Shown: piece by piece, positions 15,160-23,665 of the stretch
Layout of the letters: each line of letters starts with the position of its first letter
How positions within the stretch are numbered: position 1 is the stretch's first letter
Source of the DNA: Plesiocystis pacifica SIR-1
GTDB taxonomy: Bacteria; Myxococcota_A; Polyangia; Nannocystales; Nannocystaceae
Length of the DNA: 35,293 nucleotides
Assembly: GCF_000170895.1 (NCBI RefSeq)
Contig: NZ_ABCS01000099.1
Coordinates: forward strand, 1 to 35,293
Direction of reading: 5' to 3'
Program-made: the position numbers and the translations under genes
The notes under the pieces: generated by a model
What the model saw: the letters and a program-made list of their open reading frames with translations, nothing else
The model's database searches: none
Told to the model about the DNA's origin: nothing

Positions 15160-15770
15160 GACTCGTCCTCCAGCTCGTCGATGCACAGCGCGCGCTGCAT
15201 GAAGGCCTGGAGCTCACGGGTGACGCGGGCGCGCGACATCCTGCGCTTGCCCGCCAGCGCCCGGTGCAGGGCCTGACCCACGCCGCCCATCAACAGCGCC
15301 CCGCAGATCTCCGCGTCGATGTGGGCGGGGACGCGGCCGAGGGCCTGGCCCCGAGCCACGTTCTCGACCGCGCCCTTGACGGTCCGGTCGGCCCGGACCC
15401 GTTGGTGGCGCACCGCCTCGGCGTCGCCGAGCAGCCGCTGCTGCATGAGCGCGCCCAGGGGGTGGCCGTAGTAGAACTCGACGGTCCGACGGATGCGCTC
15501 GCGCTCGCGCTCCCACCAGTCCTCGGACACCTCTTCAAAGGTTGGCCGGTACGCGACGGCCTCCCACTCGTCGTAAAAGACATCGACGAGGGCGACGAGC
15601 AGCTGGCTCTTCGACGCGAAGTGGCGGTAGGGCGCCCCCGCGGAGACGCCCGCCCGCCGAGCCACGGACGCGAAGTCCATGGCGCCGTCGCGCTCGAGCA
15701 GCTCCTCGGCCGCGGCCTGCAGCAAGCGCTCGCGGGTCTGGCGGCCTTTTTGTGTCTGTCTGGCGGGCAT
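15156..15770 (-). CDS. TetR-family transcriptional regulator
   Basis: A 204-residue one-component regulator. The N-terminal HTH (RERLLQAAAEELLERDG, then FASVARRAGVSAGAPYRHFASKSQLLVALVD) is typical of TetR. The C-terminal helices form the ligand-binding and dimerisation domain and match the TetR_C type often found next to WHG-like repressors (WWERERERIRRTVEFYYGHP). The start is ATG 15770; a GTG directly before it is also in frame. The start codon is only five bases from a 26-bp palindrome that overlaps the promoter, so autorepression is likely, and the overlapping downstream Rieske oxygenase gene would be controlled together with it. The inducer is presumably the oxygenase substrate or a relative of it. 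Confidence 0.92.
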   Translation of the reverse strand: MPARQTQKGRQTRERLLQAAAEELLERDGAMDFASVARRAGVSAGAPYRHFASKSQLLVALVDVFYDEWEAVAYRPTFEEVSEDWWERERERIRRTVEFYYGHPLGALMQQRLLGDAEAVRHQRVRADRTVKGAVENVARGQALGRVPAHIDAEICGALLMGGVGQALHRALAGKRRMSRARVTRELQAFMQRALCIDELEDES

Positions 15771-15774
15771 CACA

Positions 15775-15800
15775 AGAGTAAAGTAAATTCACTTTACTCT
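15775..15800. promoter_or_regulatory. Predicted TetR operator: 26-bp near-perfect palindrome
   Basis: The sequence AGAGTAAAGTAAA followed by TTCACTTTACTCT is symmetric at 12 of 13 positions. It is AT-rich in a GC-rich setting and contains the proposed -10 box. Its position, five bases upstream of the TetR start codon, is what is expected for an autorepressor site. Confidence 0.85.
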
Positions 15801-15819
15801 CGAGAATGGGTGTCGTCAA
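15791..15819 (-). promoter_or_regulatory. Predicted sigma-70 promoter of the tetR-oxygenase operon
   Basis: On the minus strand TTGACG (15819-15814) is followed after exactly 17 bases by TAAAGT (15796-15791). The first matches the -35 consensus at five of six positions, the second the -10 consensus at four of six. Transcription would start near 15784, inside the palindrome, giving a leader of only about 14 bases. Confidence 0.65.
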
Positions 15820-15852
15820 GGCTCCGTCGGCGCCCCGTAAAACCAGCGAGCT

Positions 15853-17607
15853 TCAGCCAGCCGAGACCGCGCTCGGGTCCAGACCCTCGCCGATCGCCCG
15901 GATGATGCGCACGCTCGTGACCCCCTCGACGGTGATCGGGCTCAGCTCGCCCGCGCTCCAACAGTAGACCGCAGCGTCCGTGCCGATCCACAGCCGGCCC
16001 GCCGCGTCGAAGTCGAGGGACTCGACGTCGCCCTCGAGCGCGATCTCGACGCGCTCCGCCCCGGGGACGGCGAGGCTCAACCCGCCCTCGCTCTCCACGA
16101 CCACCTCCCCCTTCGAGCCGACCGCGAACTCGTCGTAGCTGTCGATCTTCAGGCCGAGGCGGCTGAGCTCTCCATCGACGACGCGAACGAGCTCACCCTT
16201 GGAGTAGCCCAGCTTGCGCTGATTCGAGGCGACCACCCCACCGGCGAAGTCGGTGAGGTTCCTGGACGGGCCCTTGATGAGGCGCGTGGCTTCGCCGGCC
16301 TCGACCTGCCACAGCCCGGTCGTCGTCCCGACGTAGCTGCGCTCGCCGACCGCCGCGACCGCCATGGGCTGACCGTCGATGTCCAGGCTCGACCAGCCCT
16401 CGCCCTGCTGCAGGTACAGGCGCGAGCCCCCGCTGCCGTCGACGCCGAGCAGCACCGCCCCCGCGCTGCCCTTCGCCACCTCCTTGAAGCCGAGCTCGCC
16501 CTCGGGCTTGGCGAGGTAGGACCAGCTCGCTCCCGTCCAGTAGCCGGCGCGATCGCCATCGACGCTGTCGAACATCCACAGCTGGCCCTCGTCGAGGCGC
16601 AGGCGCACGTTTCGACTCGGCCCCCAGTCCGCCCAGGAGCGGGCGTCGTAGACCGTCTTGCCCTCGACCACGACGAGGTCCGAGACCCCCTCTGCGAGCG
16701 CGTTCGCGGCCCGATGGAAGGCCACCCCGCTGGGCGTCACGACCACGTCGGTGACCTCGTTCAAGGCCGGGTCGAGCACGCCCTCGGCCGACAATACCCG
16801 CGCCACCCCCGAGCCCTCGACCACGACCACGCCGGCCTTGGGGAGCTCGACGGCGATGTCTCGGGGCGCGTCGCGCAGCGCCTGCTCGGGCCGCGTCACG
16901 TCCACGCCGTGGGTGAGCGCCGCCGTGTAAGCCCGCCGCAGCACCTGGTCGAACTTGGCCTGTGCCCGGCTGCGATCGCCGCTCGCGTCGTCGATGTAGG
17001 TGATGGTCTGGCTGCCGCCCGGGCCAAACTCGACGTTGGTCACGATCACCGAGGGGTCGGGCCCCGTGAGGTCCACGGACACCGCCCCAATCCAGGTGTT
17101 CGCGTTCGCGTCCCACACCACCACGCGGCCGCGCCACGAGCCGTTTTGGCCGTCCTCGTAGCTCGCCTCCTGGTCGGGTTGAACGAGCGCGAAGTAGTCG
17201 AGCTCGGGCAGCGCCTCGAAGTAGCCGCGCTCGCGCATGTAGGACAGGTTGAAGTCCTCGCGCCCGGCCTTGGCGGCCTCGAGCATGTTGCGGGTCGAGC
17301 TGCGCAGGCCCTCGAGATCCGAGACGAGCTTCGCGTTGCCCACGCCGCCGTCGTCGCAGCGCATCGCGCCGCAGCTCTCGAGCGGCGCGGGCAGCTTCAC
17401 GCTCGCCAGCGCGGGCAAGTCCGCCGGCACCGAGGCTGCCGCCGCCGCGAAGGCTTCGACCCTCGCCTGGTAGGTCTCGAGCGCCTTCACCTCTTCGGGG
17501 TTGGTCTTCGGGGCCGTGAACTTCGAGCAGCCGCCCAACGTGGCGAGCCCGGCGAGAGCCAGGGTGAGCAGCGGCGTCTTCGGGAGCTCGGTGCGAGTGC
17601 GCGACAC
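15853..17607 (-). CDS. Putative lipoprotein with beta-propeller-like C-terminal part
   Basis: A protein of about 584 residues with a lipoprotein signal (MSRTRTELPKTPLLTLALAG, lipobox LGGC, Cys at about 27). An N-terminal helical region (to about 130) includes a Cys pair (ESCGAMRCDDGG). A central beta domain has GRVVVWDANANTWIGAVSVDL and later ITYIDDASGDRS. The last 300 residues carry short repeats typical of propeller blades: GQLWMFDSVDG, SYVGTTTGLWQVEAGEATRLIKG, RLWIGTDAAVYCWSAGELSPI. This would be an envelope protein of unknown function. GTG 17607 is preferred as start because it gives a good signal peptide; a TTG at 17643 is also open. It follows the aldolase-like gene by 58 bp on the same strand. 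Confidence 0.75.
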   Translation of the reverse strand: MSRTRTELPKTPLLTLALAGLATLGGCSKFTAPKTNPEEVKALETYQARVEAFAAAAASVPADLPALASVKLPAPLESCGAMRCDDGGVGNAKLVSDLEGLRSSTRNMLEAAKAGREDFNLSYMRERGYFEALPELDYFALVQPDQEASYEDGQNGSWRGRVVVWDANANTWIGAVSVDLTGPDPSVIVTNVEFGPGGSQTITYIDDASGDRSRAQAKFDQVLRRAYTAALTHGVDVTRPEQALRDAPRDIAVELPKAGVVVVEGSGVARVLSAEGVLDPALNEVTDVVVTPSGVAFHRAANALAEGVSDLVVVEGKTVYDARSWADWGPSRNVRLRLDEGQLWMFDSVDGDRAGYWTGASWSYLAKPEGELGFKEVAKGSAGAVLLGVDGSGGSRLYLQQGEGWSSLDIDGQPMAVAAVGERSYVGTTTGLWQVEAGEATRLIKGPSRNLTDFAGGVVASNQRKLGYSKGELVRVVDGELSRLGLKIDSYDEFAVGSKGEVVVESEGGLSLAVPGAERVEIALEGDVESLDFDAAGRLWIGTDAAVYCWSAGELSPITVEGVTSVRIIRAIGEGLDPSAVSAG

Positions 17608-17665
17608 GCGGGCGTGCGTAACAAGAAGGTCGCGAGGGGTCAAAGCAACCCCGGGTCAGCGCCGA

Positions 17666-18925
17666 TCAAACCCAGCGCTGGCCGGCGCCCCGATAAGTCG
17701 GCGCGAGCTCGACCACTTCGCCATCGCGGATCAACGCCAGCGCGTCGAAGTGCTCGCACAGCTCCCCGGCCCGGGCGTGGCGGAAAAATAGCGGATCACC
17801 AATGCCGACCCGCGGCAACTCTTCGTACTCCACGGGGGTCGCCGATCCGCCCGCGCCGATCATCGGGACCAGCCGCCCCCCCTGGGGCAGCCAGGGCTTG
17901 GGCAAGGCCGCGCCGTCGGCCACGCCCGAGGCCAGGTAGCCCCCGCCGGCGCAGGTCAGCAGGTTCGCCGAGGGCCGGCGGATCACCGGCAGGGCGTAGC
18001 CGGCCGCGGGGTGATAGACGGCCCCGGGGATCTCATCGAGGCGGGCCGGCGCGAACAGGCCCGAGCCCGCGCACACCTCGGTCATCACGGTGTCCTCGCG
18101 GGTCTTCTCGAGGGTCACGGTGCTGCCGCCGGTGACGATCTGCAGGTCGACCCCCTCGGCGCGCAAGCTGGCGACGATCTTCTCCCGGCGCGAGCGCAGC
18201 TCCTCGCGCAGCGGCAGCCGCAGCGGCTCCGTGAAGCGCTCGCGCAGCCGCCCAGAGACCGTCTCCGAGGGCCGCTCGATCGCAAACGAGGCCGCGTAGC
18301 CGATGACGCCGACCAGACGCAGCCCGTCGAGCTCGGCGATCATGTCGGCGACGTCGAGGGCGTCCTCGACGGTGTGGATGGCGGTCCGGTGGGGCACGCT
18401 GCTGGTCCCGAAGCGCTCGCCCGGGCCCATGCCCGGCACGCGCTGGCGCCAGGCGTGGCGCAGGTCGAGCATGTCGAGGTCGAGGAGCAGCTGCAGCTCG
18501 AAGTCCTCGCCCCCCGCCAGATCCACCCGCACGCTCGCGGCGACCTGGCCCAGCAGCAGGACCTGCTCCGGATCGTCGACGGTCAAGCGGATCGTCGCGC
18601 CGTTCTTGAGGATCCGCCGGCACACGACCTCGAGGTCGTTGCGCTCGACGCTGGGGTAGGCGACGAGGATGTCGTCGATGCCCATGTAGTGGAGGTAGGC
18701 GGCCTCGCCCGCGCTCCCGGCCAGGACCCCCTGGAAGCCGGGGACCTCGAGCACGCGCTCGAGCAAGTTGACGCAGCGCAGCGAACCGCTGACGACCCGG
18801 ATGGGCCGCCCGCCCGCCCGCCGAGCCATCGACTCGGCGTTGGCGTCGAAGCGATCGAGGTCCACGAAGGCGCAGGGCATGCGGTACCCGGCCAGGGCGC
18901 GTCGGTAGCGGGCGTACTCCCCCAC
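17666..18925 (-). CDS. D-threonine aldolase / D-serine deaminase family protein (alanine racemase-type fold) lacking the PLP lysine
   Basis: A 419-residue member of the amino acid deaminase/aldolase family: MPCAFVDLDRFDANAESMARRAG at the start of the TIM barrel, GVLAGSAGEAAYLHYMGIDDILVAYPSVER, TGGSTVTLEKT, EVCAGSGLFAPARLD, CAGGGYLASG, KPWLPQGGRLVP and the C-terminal FFRHARAGELCEHFD, whose His and Asp fit the metal site of D-threonine aldolases. In the family the PLP-binding lysine sits in R-V-A-S-K-S; here the same stretch is IRVVSGSLRC, so Lys is replaced by Gly (codon GGT). A Schiff base with PLP cannot form at that position. Start GTG 18925 has TAGGA seven bases upstream. It is followed on the same strand by a lipoprotein and preceded by a terminator. 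It is probably a pseudoenzyme or has a changed reaction. Confidence 0.85.
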   Translation of the reverse strand: MGEYARYRRALAGYRMPCAFVDLDRFDANAESMARRAGGRPIRVVSGSLRCVNLLERVLEVPGFQGVLAGSAGEAAYLHYMGIDDILVAYPSVERNDLEVVCRRILKNGATIRLTVDDPEQVLLLGQVAASVRVDLAGGEDFELQLLLDLDMLDLRHAWRQRVPGMGPGERFGTSSVPHRTAIHTVEDALDVADMIAELDGLRLVGVIGYAASFAIERPSETVSGRLRERFTEPLRLPLREELRSRREKIVASLRAEGVDLQIVTGGSTVTLEKTREDTVMTEVCAGSGLFAPARLDEIPGAVYHPAAGYALPVIRRPSANLLTCAGGGYLASGVADGAALPKPWLPQGGRLVPMIGAGGSATPVEYEELPRVGIGDPLFFRHARAGELCEHFDALALIRDGEVVELAPTYRGAGQRWV

Positions 18926-18955
18926 GCCCGCATCCTACCCCAAGGCGCTCGAACG

Positions 18956-18990
18956 AAAAGCGGCGAGCGGGGTGGTGACCACCCTGCTCG
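18956..18990 (-). terminator. Intrinsic terminator after the subtilisin-like gene
   Basis: CGAGCGGGGTGGT and ACCACCCTGCTCG (18964-18990) pair along up to 13 bases (one G-T) and are followed on the minus strand by CCGC and four T. A second small hairpin, CCCCC/GGGGG around TTC, lies just upstream at about 18991-19003. Together they separate the protease gene from the aldolase-like gene. Confidence 0.75.
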
Positions 18991-19050
18991 CCCCCTTCGG
19001 GGGAGCTCTGTGCGCCAGACCCCAGCCCCCCTCGCGCTCAGCGGGTCGGC

Positions 19051-21204
19051 TCACGGCGTGATCGAGATCGGGATCTGGTTTCCGGCGGAGAAGCGGCGGT
19101 CATCGTCGGGGTCGAGGGGGTCGCCCGGGTCGGTGACCGTGACGGTGATCCACGCGTCCACCGGAGCGAGCTGCGAGCGGTCGACGCTCAGGAACTCGGG
19201 GTCCCGGAGGCTGTAGACGCTCGTGGTGGTCAGCGGCAGGCTGCCGTAGTGGAGCTCCTCGTACACGCCGTCGACGTCGTAGATGTACACGCTGACGTTG
19301 TGCACGGTCATGTTCGAGTACTCGGGGCCGAGCACGAGGTAGCCGTCGTCGTCCTGGATGCCGCACATCGGGCACGGCGGGTTCTCCGGCTGGGGCAGGG
19401 TCCAGGGATCGGGCATGTGCTCGGCGCTGAGCGGCTCGGCCACGGGCAGCTTGTTGGCCTTCTCGACGCCGCAAGACTCGCAGTCGACCTCGGCCAGCGC
19501 AGGGGCGAGCGCGGTCACGAGCTGATCCGACGGGAGGGCGTTCACGGCCGTGTCCAGGTCTGACCACCACGAGCTGACGTTGACGGCAGGGCCCGAGCAC
19601 TCGCTCTCGAGCAGGCCGCACACCGAGGGGTCGTTCTCGTAGAGGTTGCAGGCGTGGGCCAGCGCCTGGCAGGCCGTGACGATCCGCTGGTTGTGCGGGG
19701 TGGCCACGCCGTGGAGCGAGGCCGGCACCGGGTCGCCGTCGACCAGACGCAGCTGACCCGAGTCGTAGATGGCGGTCATGAGCTCCGTCGAGCTCAGCCC
19801 GGGGTAGTAAGACCAGACCAGCGCCGCGATGCCCGACACCGTCGCGGCCGAGACCGAGCTGCCCGAGACCGGCCCGTAGCTGCGCGTCCCGACCGGGGCC
19901 GCCCCGCCGTAGCCCATGGTCGCGATGCGCGCGTCGGAGCCGGGGCGGTAGTCGTTGAGGTTGTCCAGGCCCCAGTCGAGGGGCGTGGCGGCGTAGAGCA
20001 TGGGGTAGTAGCCGGTGATCGTCTGCGGCGCGTGGATGTCCTCGACGGCCATGCCCAGGTCGAGGCACTGGCTGTAGTCGAAGCCCGAGACCCGCTCCCA
20101 GCTGCCCGGGCCCGTGGCCTCGCCGACGCAGCTGCCCTTGGGCTGGTTGCCGCTCGACGCGACGACCACCCCGCCGAGGCAGCCGACCAGGGCGACGACG
20201 TCGCGGACCACCGCGACGGACTGGGTCTCCGCCGAGCCGTCGTCGCGCAGGTCGCCGAGGCTCGGCTCCCAGCCCACGGACAGGTTGACCACGAAGGGCT
20301 CGTCGGCGCTGACCCAGCTGTCGATGGCGCCCGCGATGCCCTGGGCCAGCTCGCTCTGGTAGCCGTAGAAGCCGCCGGCGTCGTGGTCCGGGCCCTGGCC
20401 GTAGACCTGGGGCAGGCCGAGCACGGTCGTCGCCTCGCGGACGCAGGCGAGGTTCTCGTCGAGGCCGGGGGCGCAGCCCGAGCTCGCCAGGCCGGCGATG
20501 GCGGCCATCACCGGGCCGTGCTCGGCGCTCGCGTTGCGCCCGATCTTCGGCGCCGTGTCGACGATCGCCACGTGGGTCGGCACGCCCGAGCGGCCCATGC
20601 TCTGCGCCGCGTCGGTGACGGGGTCGATCCCCGCGACGAAGGCCGCCTCGAAGCTCGGGTTCATGTCGCCCTCGAGCGGCCCGCTCTGCGGGAGCACCCG
20701 ACAGTCCGGCGAGGTCAGGCCGAAGACCGAGGCTGGCAGCGAGCCGAGGTAGGGGGGCGAGTTCGGGTCGGTCCACTCGTAGCGGCAGCTCGTCGGCAGC
20801 GAGGTCTCGACGCCCGTGCCCTTGAACAGGTCGACCACGGTCCAGTTGGAGGTGATGTCGGGGATGGGGCAGCTGCCGCCGCCGGGCTGAACGATCTGGC
20901 GGCTGGCGGGGCACAGCTCGTTGCTCGGCGGCTCGAACCACTCCGGATCGCCGCAGGGCATCTCGTGCACGGCGACCGGATCGCCGCCTTCTTCGCCCCC
21001 CTCTGCGCCGCCCTCCTCGAGGCCCACGGGCTCGATGGGCTGGGTCTCCTCGGGGTCGCCGGGGTCGAGGATGGTGCCGTTGCGCCACTCGGTCTCCCCC
21101 TCGGCGGAGTCGCCCAGGTCGCAGGCACCGAGGCTCAGGGCGCCGAGGATCGTCGCGGTGGTCAGGATGAGGGTCGGGGTGTCAATGCGTCGAGGATCTT
21201 CCAT
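19051..21204 (-). CDS. Subtilisin-family (S8) serine protease, predicted lipoprotein
   Basis: A 717-residue secreted protein. Lipoprotein signal with lipobox LGAC (Cys about 28), then an acidic Gly/Glu-rich tether (GLEEGGAEGGEEGG) and a Cys-containing segment. The S8 domain has the catalytic Asp in THVAIVDTAPKIG (about 214), the His in ASAEHGPVMAAI (about 229), the oxyanion Asn in VVVASSGNQ and the Ser in SGSSVSAATVSGIAALVW (about 450), where the usual G-T-S-M-A reads G-S-S-V-S. The last 270 residues hold a Cys-rich linker (CPMCG) and a beta domain ending in ITVTVTDPGDP and the C-terminus. Start ATG 21204 is fixed by GGAG eight bases upstream. It is probably an outer-membrane-anchored protease; the substrate is unknown. 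Confidence 0.9.
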   Translation of the reverse strand: MEDPRRIDTPTLILTTATILGALSLGACDLGDSAEGETEWRNGTILDPGDPEETQPIEPVGLEEGGAEGGEEGGDPVAVHEMPCGDPEWFEPPSNELCPASRQIVQPGGGSCPIPDITSNWTVVDLFKGTGVETSLPTSCRYEWTDPNSPPYLGSLPASVFGLTSPDCRVLPQSGPLEGDMNPSFEAAFVAGIDPVTDAAQSMGRSGVPTHVAIVDTAPKIGRNASAEHGPVMAAIAGLASSGCAPGLDENLACVREATTVLGLPQVYGQGPDHDAGGFYGYQSELAQGIAGAIDSWVSADEPFVVNLSVGWEPSLGDLRDDGSAETQSVAVVRDVVALVGCLGGVVVASSGNQPKGSCVGEATGPGSWERVSGFDYSQCLDLGMAVEDIHAPQTITGYYPMLYAATPLDWGLDNLNDYRPGSDARIATMGYGGAAPVGTRSYGPVSGSSVSAATVSGIAALVWSYYPGLSSTELMTAIYDSGQLRLVDGDPVPASLHGVATPHNQRIVTACQALAHACNLYENDPSVCGLLESECSGPAVNVSSWWSDLDTAVNALPSDQLVTALAPALAEVDCESCGVEKANKLPVAEPLSAEHMPDPWTLPQPENPPCPMCGIQDDDGYLVLGPEYSNMTVHNVSVYIYDVDGVYEELHYGSLPLTTTSVYSLRDPEFLSVDRSQLAPVDAWITVTVTDPGDPLDPDDDRRFSAGNQIPISITP

Positions 21205-21287
21205 GACAGCGTCTCCAGCGAACCCTTCGCGAGGGTCAGACGGAATCTGACGCGGCCCTCCTGCCACCCACCAATCCAATGCACGGT

Positions 21288-21312
21288 TCGATTGCCCACA
21301 CTCCGCAATCGA
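21288..21312. promoter_or_regulatory. Inverted repeat upstream of the protease gene
   Basis: TCGATTGC (21288-21295) and GCAATCGA (21305-21312) form 8-bp arms separated by nine bases, between the ppx stop and the protease start. Both genes are on the minus strand, so it could be a regulator site for the protease or a weak 3' hairpin for ppx. No U-run follows. Confidence 0.4.
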
Positions 21313-21333
21313 TACGCGCGCTCGCTCACACCC

Positions 21334-22227
21334 TCACAGCAGGGCGTAACGCAGCCCACGATCGCGGACCACGAGGGTCTGCGCGCCGCAGTGCTCGAGC
21401 ACCACCGTCAAGATCGTGGCGCCGGCGACCACCACGTCAGCCCGACCCTTTCCCAAAATGGGCTCGGCCTGTAGGCGCTCGAGCGGCCAGGTTGCGAGCT
21501 CATCCCGGAGCCCGCGCACGCGCGCGATGGGCAGGCGCAGGCCGTCCACGCGCTCGCGCTCGTAGCGACGCAGGCCCAGGCTCAGCGCCCCGACGGTGGT
21601 CACCGTGCCGGCGAGGCCGACGAGGATCGGGTGGGGCTCGACAGGCTGGCTGGCCAGCCGCTCGCGAGCGGCGGCCTCCATCGCCGCGAGCGCGGCGGGG
21701 CTCGGCGGGTGGCCGTCGCCGAAGCGCTCGGACCAGCGCACCGAGCCCAGAGAGTGACTGACCGCCCCTTCGACGTCGAGGCCGCGACCGACGACGAGCT
21801 CCGTCGAGCCGCCGCCGATGTCCACGACCCGAAGGGGCCCCGCGTGCTCGTCGGGGCCGAGCTCGAGGGCGACCGAGCGGTACGACAGGCGCGCCTCCTC
21901 GTCCCCCGAGATCAGCCGCACCGGCGCGCCGAGGATCGCCGCCGCCGGCTCGAGGAAGTCGCCCTGGTTGCTGGCCATGCGCAGGCCCTCGGTGGCCACG
22001 GCCTCGATGCCCTCGACCCCGTCGGCGTCGGCGAGCTCGCGGTAGCGCCGGAGCACGGCGAGGGTGCGCTCGATGGCCTCGGGGGCCAGGCTGCCCCGAG
22101 CCGCCGCGCCCTCCGACAGCCGCGCGACCGTGGCCTCGTCGCGGACGAAGGTCAGCGAGCCGTCGGGTCCGCGCTCGCCCACGAGCAAGAGCACGGAGTT
22201 GCTGCCGATGTCGATGACCGCTCGCAT
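21334..22227 (-). CDS. ppx: Exopolyphosphatase / guanosine pentaphosphatase family protein (Ppx/GppA)
   Basis: A 297-residue protein of the ASKHA phosphatase superfamily. The N-terminal phosphate-1 motif is AVIDIGSNSVLLLV; then VEAVATEGLRMA-like EAVATEGLRMASN, the GDEEARLSYRSV box with the catalytic Glu, the phosphate-2 motif VVDIGGGSTELVVG, and the adenosine-type loop ILVGLAGTVTTVGAL. The length matches the short two-domain form and lacks the C-terminal HD-like extension of E. coli Ppx. It would remove phosphate from polyphosphate ends or from pppGpp; the sequence does not decide which. It lies downstream of tolB but behind a strong terminator and a second hairpin, so it probably has its own promoter. 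Confidence 0.92.
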   Translation of the reverse strand: MRAVIDIGSNSVLLLVGERGPDGSLTFVRDEATVARLSEGAAARGSLAPEAIERTLAVLRRYRELADADGVEGIEAVATEGLRMASNQGDFLEPAAAILGAPVRLISGDEEARLSYRSVALELGPDEHAGPLRVVDIGGGSTELVVGRGLDVEGAVSHSLGSVRWSERFGDGHPPSPAALAAMEAAARERLASQPVEPHPILVGLAGTVTTVGALSLGLRRYERERVDGLRLPIARVRGLRDELATWPLERLQAEPILGKGRADVVVAGATILTVVLEHCGAQTLVVRDRGLRYALL

Positions 22228-22258
22228 CGCCGGGGAGTGTACGTACCTCGCAAGGCTG

Positions 22259-22279
22259 CGTCGCCTAGCCGAGGCGACG
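22259..22279. promoter_or_regulatory. 8-bp inverted repeat upstream of ppx
   Basis: CGTCGCCT and AGGCGACG form a perfect 8-bp stem around the five-base loop AGCCG. It lies 32 bp before the ppx start codon, between it and the tolB terminator. This is a leader hairpin or an operator; nothing further can be said. Confidence 0.4.
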
Positions 22280-22300
22280 AGAGCGTTTGCAAAACCAAAG

Positions 22301-22323
22301 AAAATCGCCCCCCTCGGGGGGCG
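22301..22323 (-). terminator. Intrinsic terminator after tolB
   Basis: On the minus strand CGCCCCCC and GGGGGGCG form an 8-bp stem with a two-base turn (probably seven pairs with a four-base loop), followed by ATTTTCTTTGG, a T-rich tract that is rare in this GC-rich DNA. It lies 76 bp after the tolB stop. Confidence 0.85.
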
Positions 22324-22399
22324 ACCACATGCCTGCTAGGAGGCACGAACACCATTGCCCACCAGCCCACCCCGGTACGGGGCGACCGCGGGGGCAAGG

Positions 22400-23665
22400 T
22401 CAGTCGTTACCCTTGGGACCCCAGTCGGGGGTGCTCGCGCCCTTGGCGATCTCGACGTTGTTGTTGCCGTCCTCGTTGGCCACGTAGATGCTGCCGCCCT
22501 GGTTGTAGGCGACCCAGCGCCCGTCGGGGCTGAAGGTGGGATCGAGGTTGCGGCCGGGGCTCTGGGTCAGGCGCACGACCTTGCCGGACTTCACGTCGAC
22601 CTTGAAGATGTCGTAGCGGTTCGAGCTGTCGCGGCCGCTGTAGACGATCCACTGGCCACGGCCCGCGCCCTGGCTCCAGTCGGGGCTCTGGTTGTAGCTG
22701 CCCTGCTTGGTCACCCGGCTCGCGCCGCCACCGGAGGCGCTCATGCGGTAGACCTGCGGGCCGCCAGCGCGGTCCGACACGAAGGCGATCTGACCGCCGC
22801 CGCTCCAGCTGGGCTGGCCGTCGATGGCGGGGTTCTTGGTCAGGCGGTTCTTGATGTTGCCGCTGCGATCGATGGTGTAGATCTCGGCGTTTCCGTCCTT
22901 GGACAGGGCCAGGGCGATGGTGCCGCCGTCGGGGCTGACGGCGCCGCCGAGGTTGAGGCCGGGGTACTTGCTGACCCGCTTGGGGCCGTTGCTGATCCAC
23001 AGGTCCGGGTTGCGCTTGGCGTAGCTGGTGAACACCACCTCGCCGCCGGGGCCCATGCTCGGGAGGATGTTGAGCGAGCGGTTGGCGGTCACCGCCGAGG
23101 TCGCCTCGCCGTTCATCTGCACCGTGTAGACGTTCTTGCTCGTCGTCGGGTTGCGGCGGGTCCGCACGAAGGCGATGCGCGAGCCAAACACGCCCGGCTC
23201 CTTCGTGTAGTAGTTGATGACCTCGTTCATGAACTTGTTGGCCGCGCCGAGGGGGTCGCCCGCGGGGTAGCCCTTGCTGAGCACGGGCTTGTCGCCCTTG
23301 CTCAGCTCGTACATGGCGATGCGGATCTGCGAGCCGGCCTCGGAGGTCAAGATGACGACGTCGACGTTGCCGATGTCGCTCCAGGCCTTCTTGTTGAAGC
23401 CGGTGGCGCGGACGAGGGAGCCCGGCAGGCTGCGACGCGGGATGACCTCGAAGCCCGCGGAGATCTGGGCGTTCTTGCGGAGCAGGTCACCGAGCTTGCC
23501 GTCGGCGGGGATGGCCACGCCGAGCAGTCGAGTCTGCCCGGACACGTTGGTGTCCTGGGCCGCGAGGGGAGCCGCGTTGGCCTCGGCCGGCGGGGAGCCT
23601 GCCCAGTAGGCACCAAAGGCGAGCAGGGAAGCGAGGATGGAAATTCCGAAGAGCGTGCGCTTCAT
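22400..23665 (-). CDS. tolB: Periplasmic beta-propeller protein TolB
   Basis: A 420-residue exported protein of the Tol-Pal envelope system. The signal peptide is MKRTLFGISILASLLAFGAYWAG, with a probable cut after AEANA. The N-terminal alpha/beta domain (about 40-150) is of the TolB type; DPLGAANKFMNEVINYYT and GVFGSRIAFVRTRR mark its end. It is followed by propeller blades with the repeated S-P-D-G / W-S-x-D-G pattern: LNLGGAVSPDGGTIALALS, AEIYTIDRSG, QPSWSGGGQIAFVSDRAGGPQVYRMSASGG, NQSPDWSQGAG, DPTFSPDGRWVAYNQGG. In other bacteria TolB contacts Pal and TolA and helps outer-membrane constriction at division. The ATG 23665 gives a proper signal; the longer open frame upstream is not coding-like. 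The neighbouring upstream genes are tolA-like, tolR and tolQ; pal is not next to it. Confidence 0.95.
   Translation of the reverse strand: MKRTLFGISILASLLAFGAYWAGSPPAEANAAPLAAQDTNVSGQTRLLGVAIPADGKLGDLLRKNAQISAGFEVIPRRSLPGSLVRATGFNKKAWSDIGNVDVVILTSEAGSQIRIAMYELSKGDKPVLSKGYPAGDPLGAANKFMNEVINYYTKEPGVFGSRIAFVRTRRNPTTSKNVYTVQMNGEATSAVTANRSLNILPSMGPGGEVVFTSYAKRNPDLWISNGPKRVSKYPGLNLGGAVSPDGGTIALALSKDGNAEIYTIDRSGNIKNRLTKNPAIDGQPSWSGGGQIAFVSDRAGGPQVYRMSASGGGASRVTKQGSYNQSPDWSQGAGRGQWIVYSGRDSSNRYDIFKVDVKSGKVVRLTQSPGRNLDPTFSPDGRWVAYNQGGSIYVANEDGNNNVEIAKGASTPDWGPKGND

Noticed and set aside
22259..22323. Two hairpins between tolB and ppx as a riboswitch
   Set aside because: Each hairpin is simple, and the one near tolB is a plain terminator with a T tract on the tolB strand. 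There is no conserved multi-helix core.
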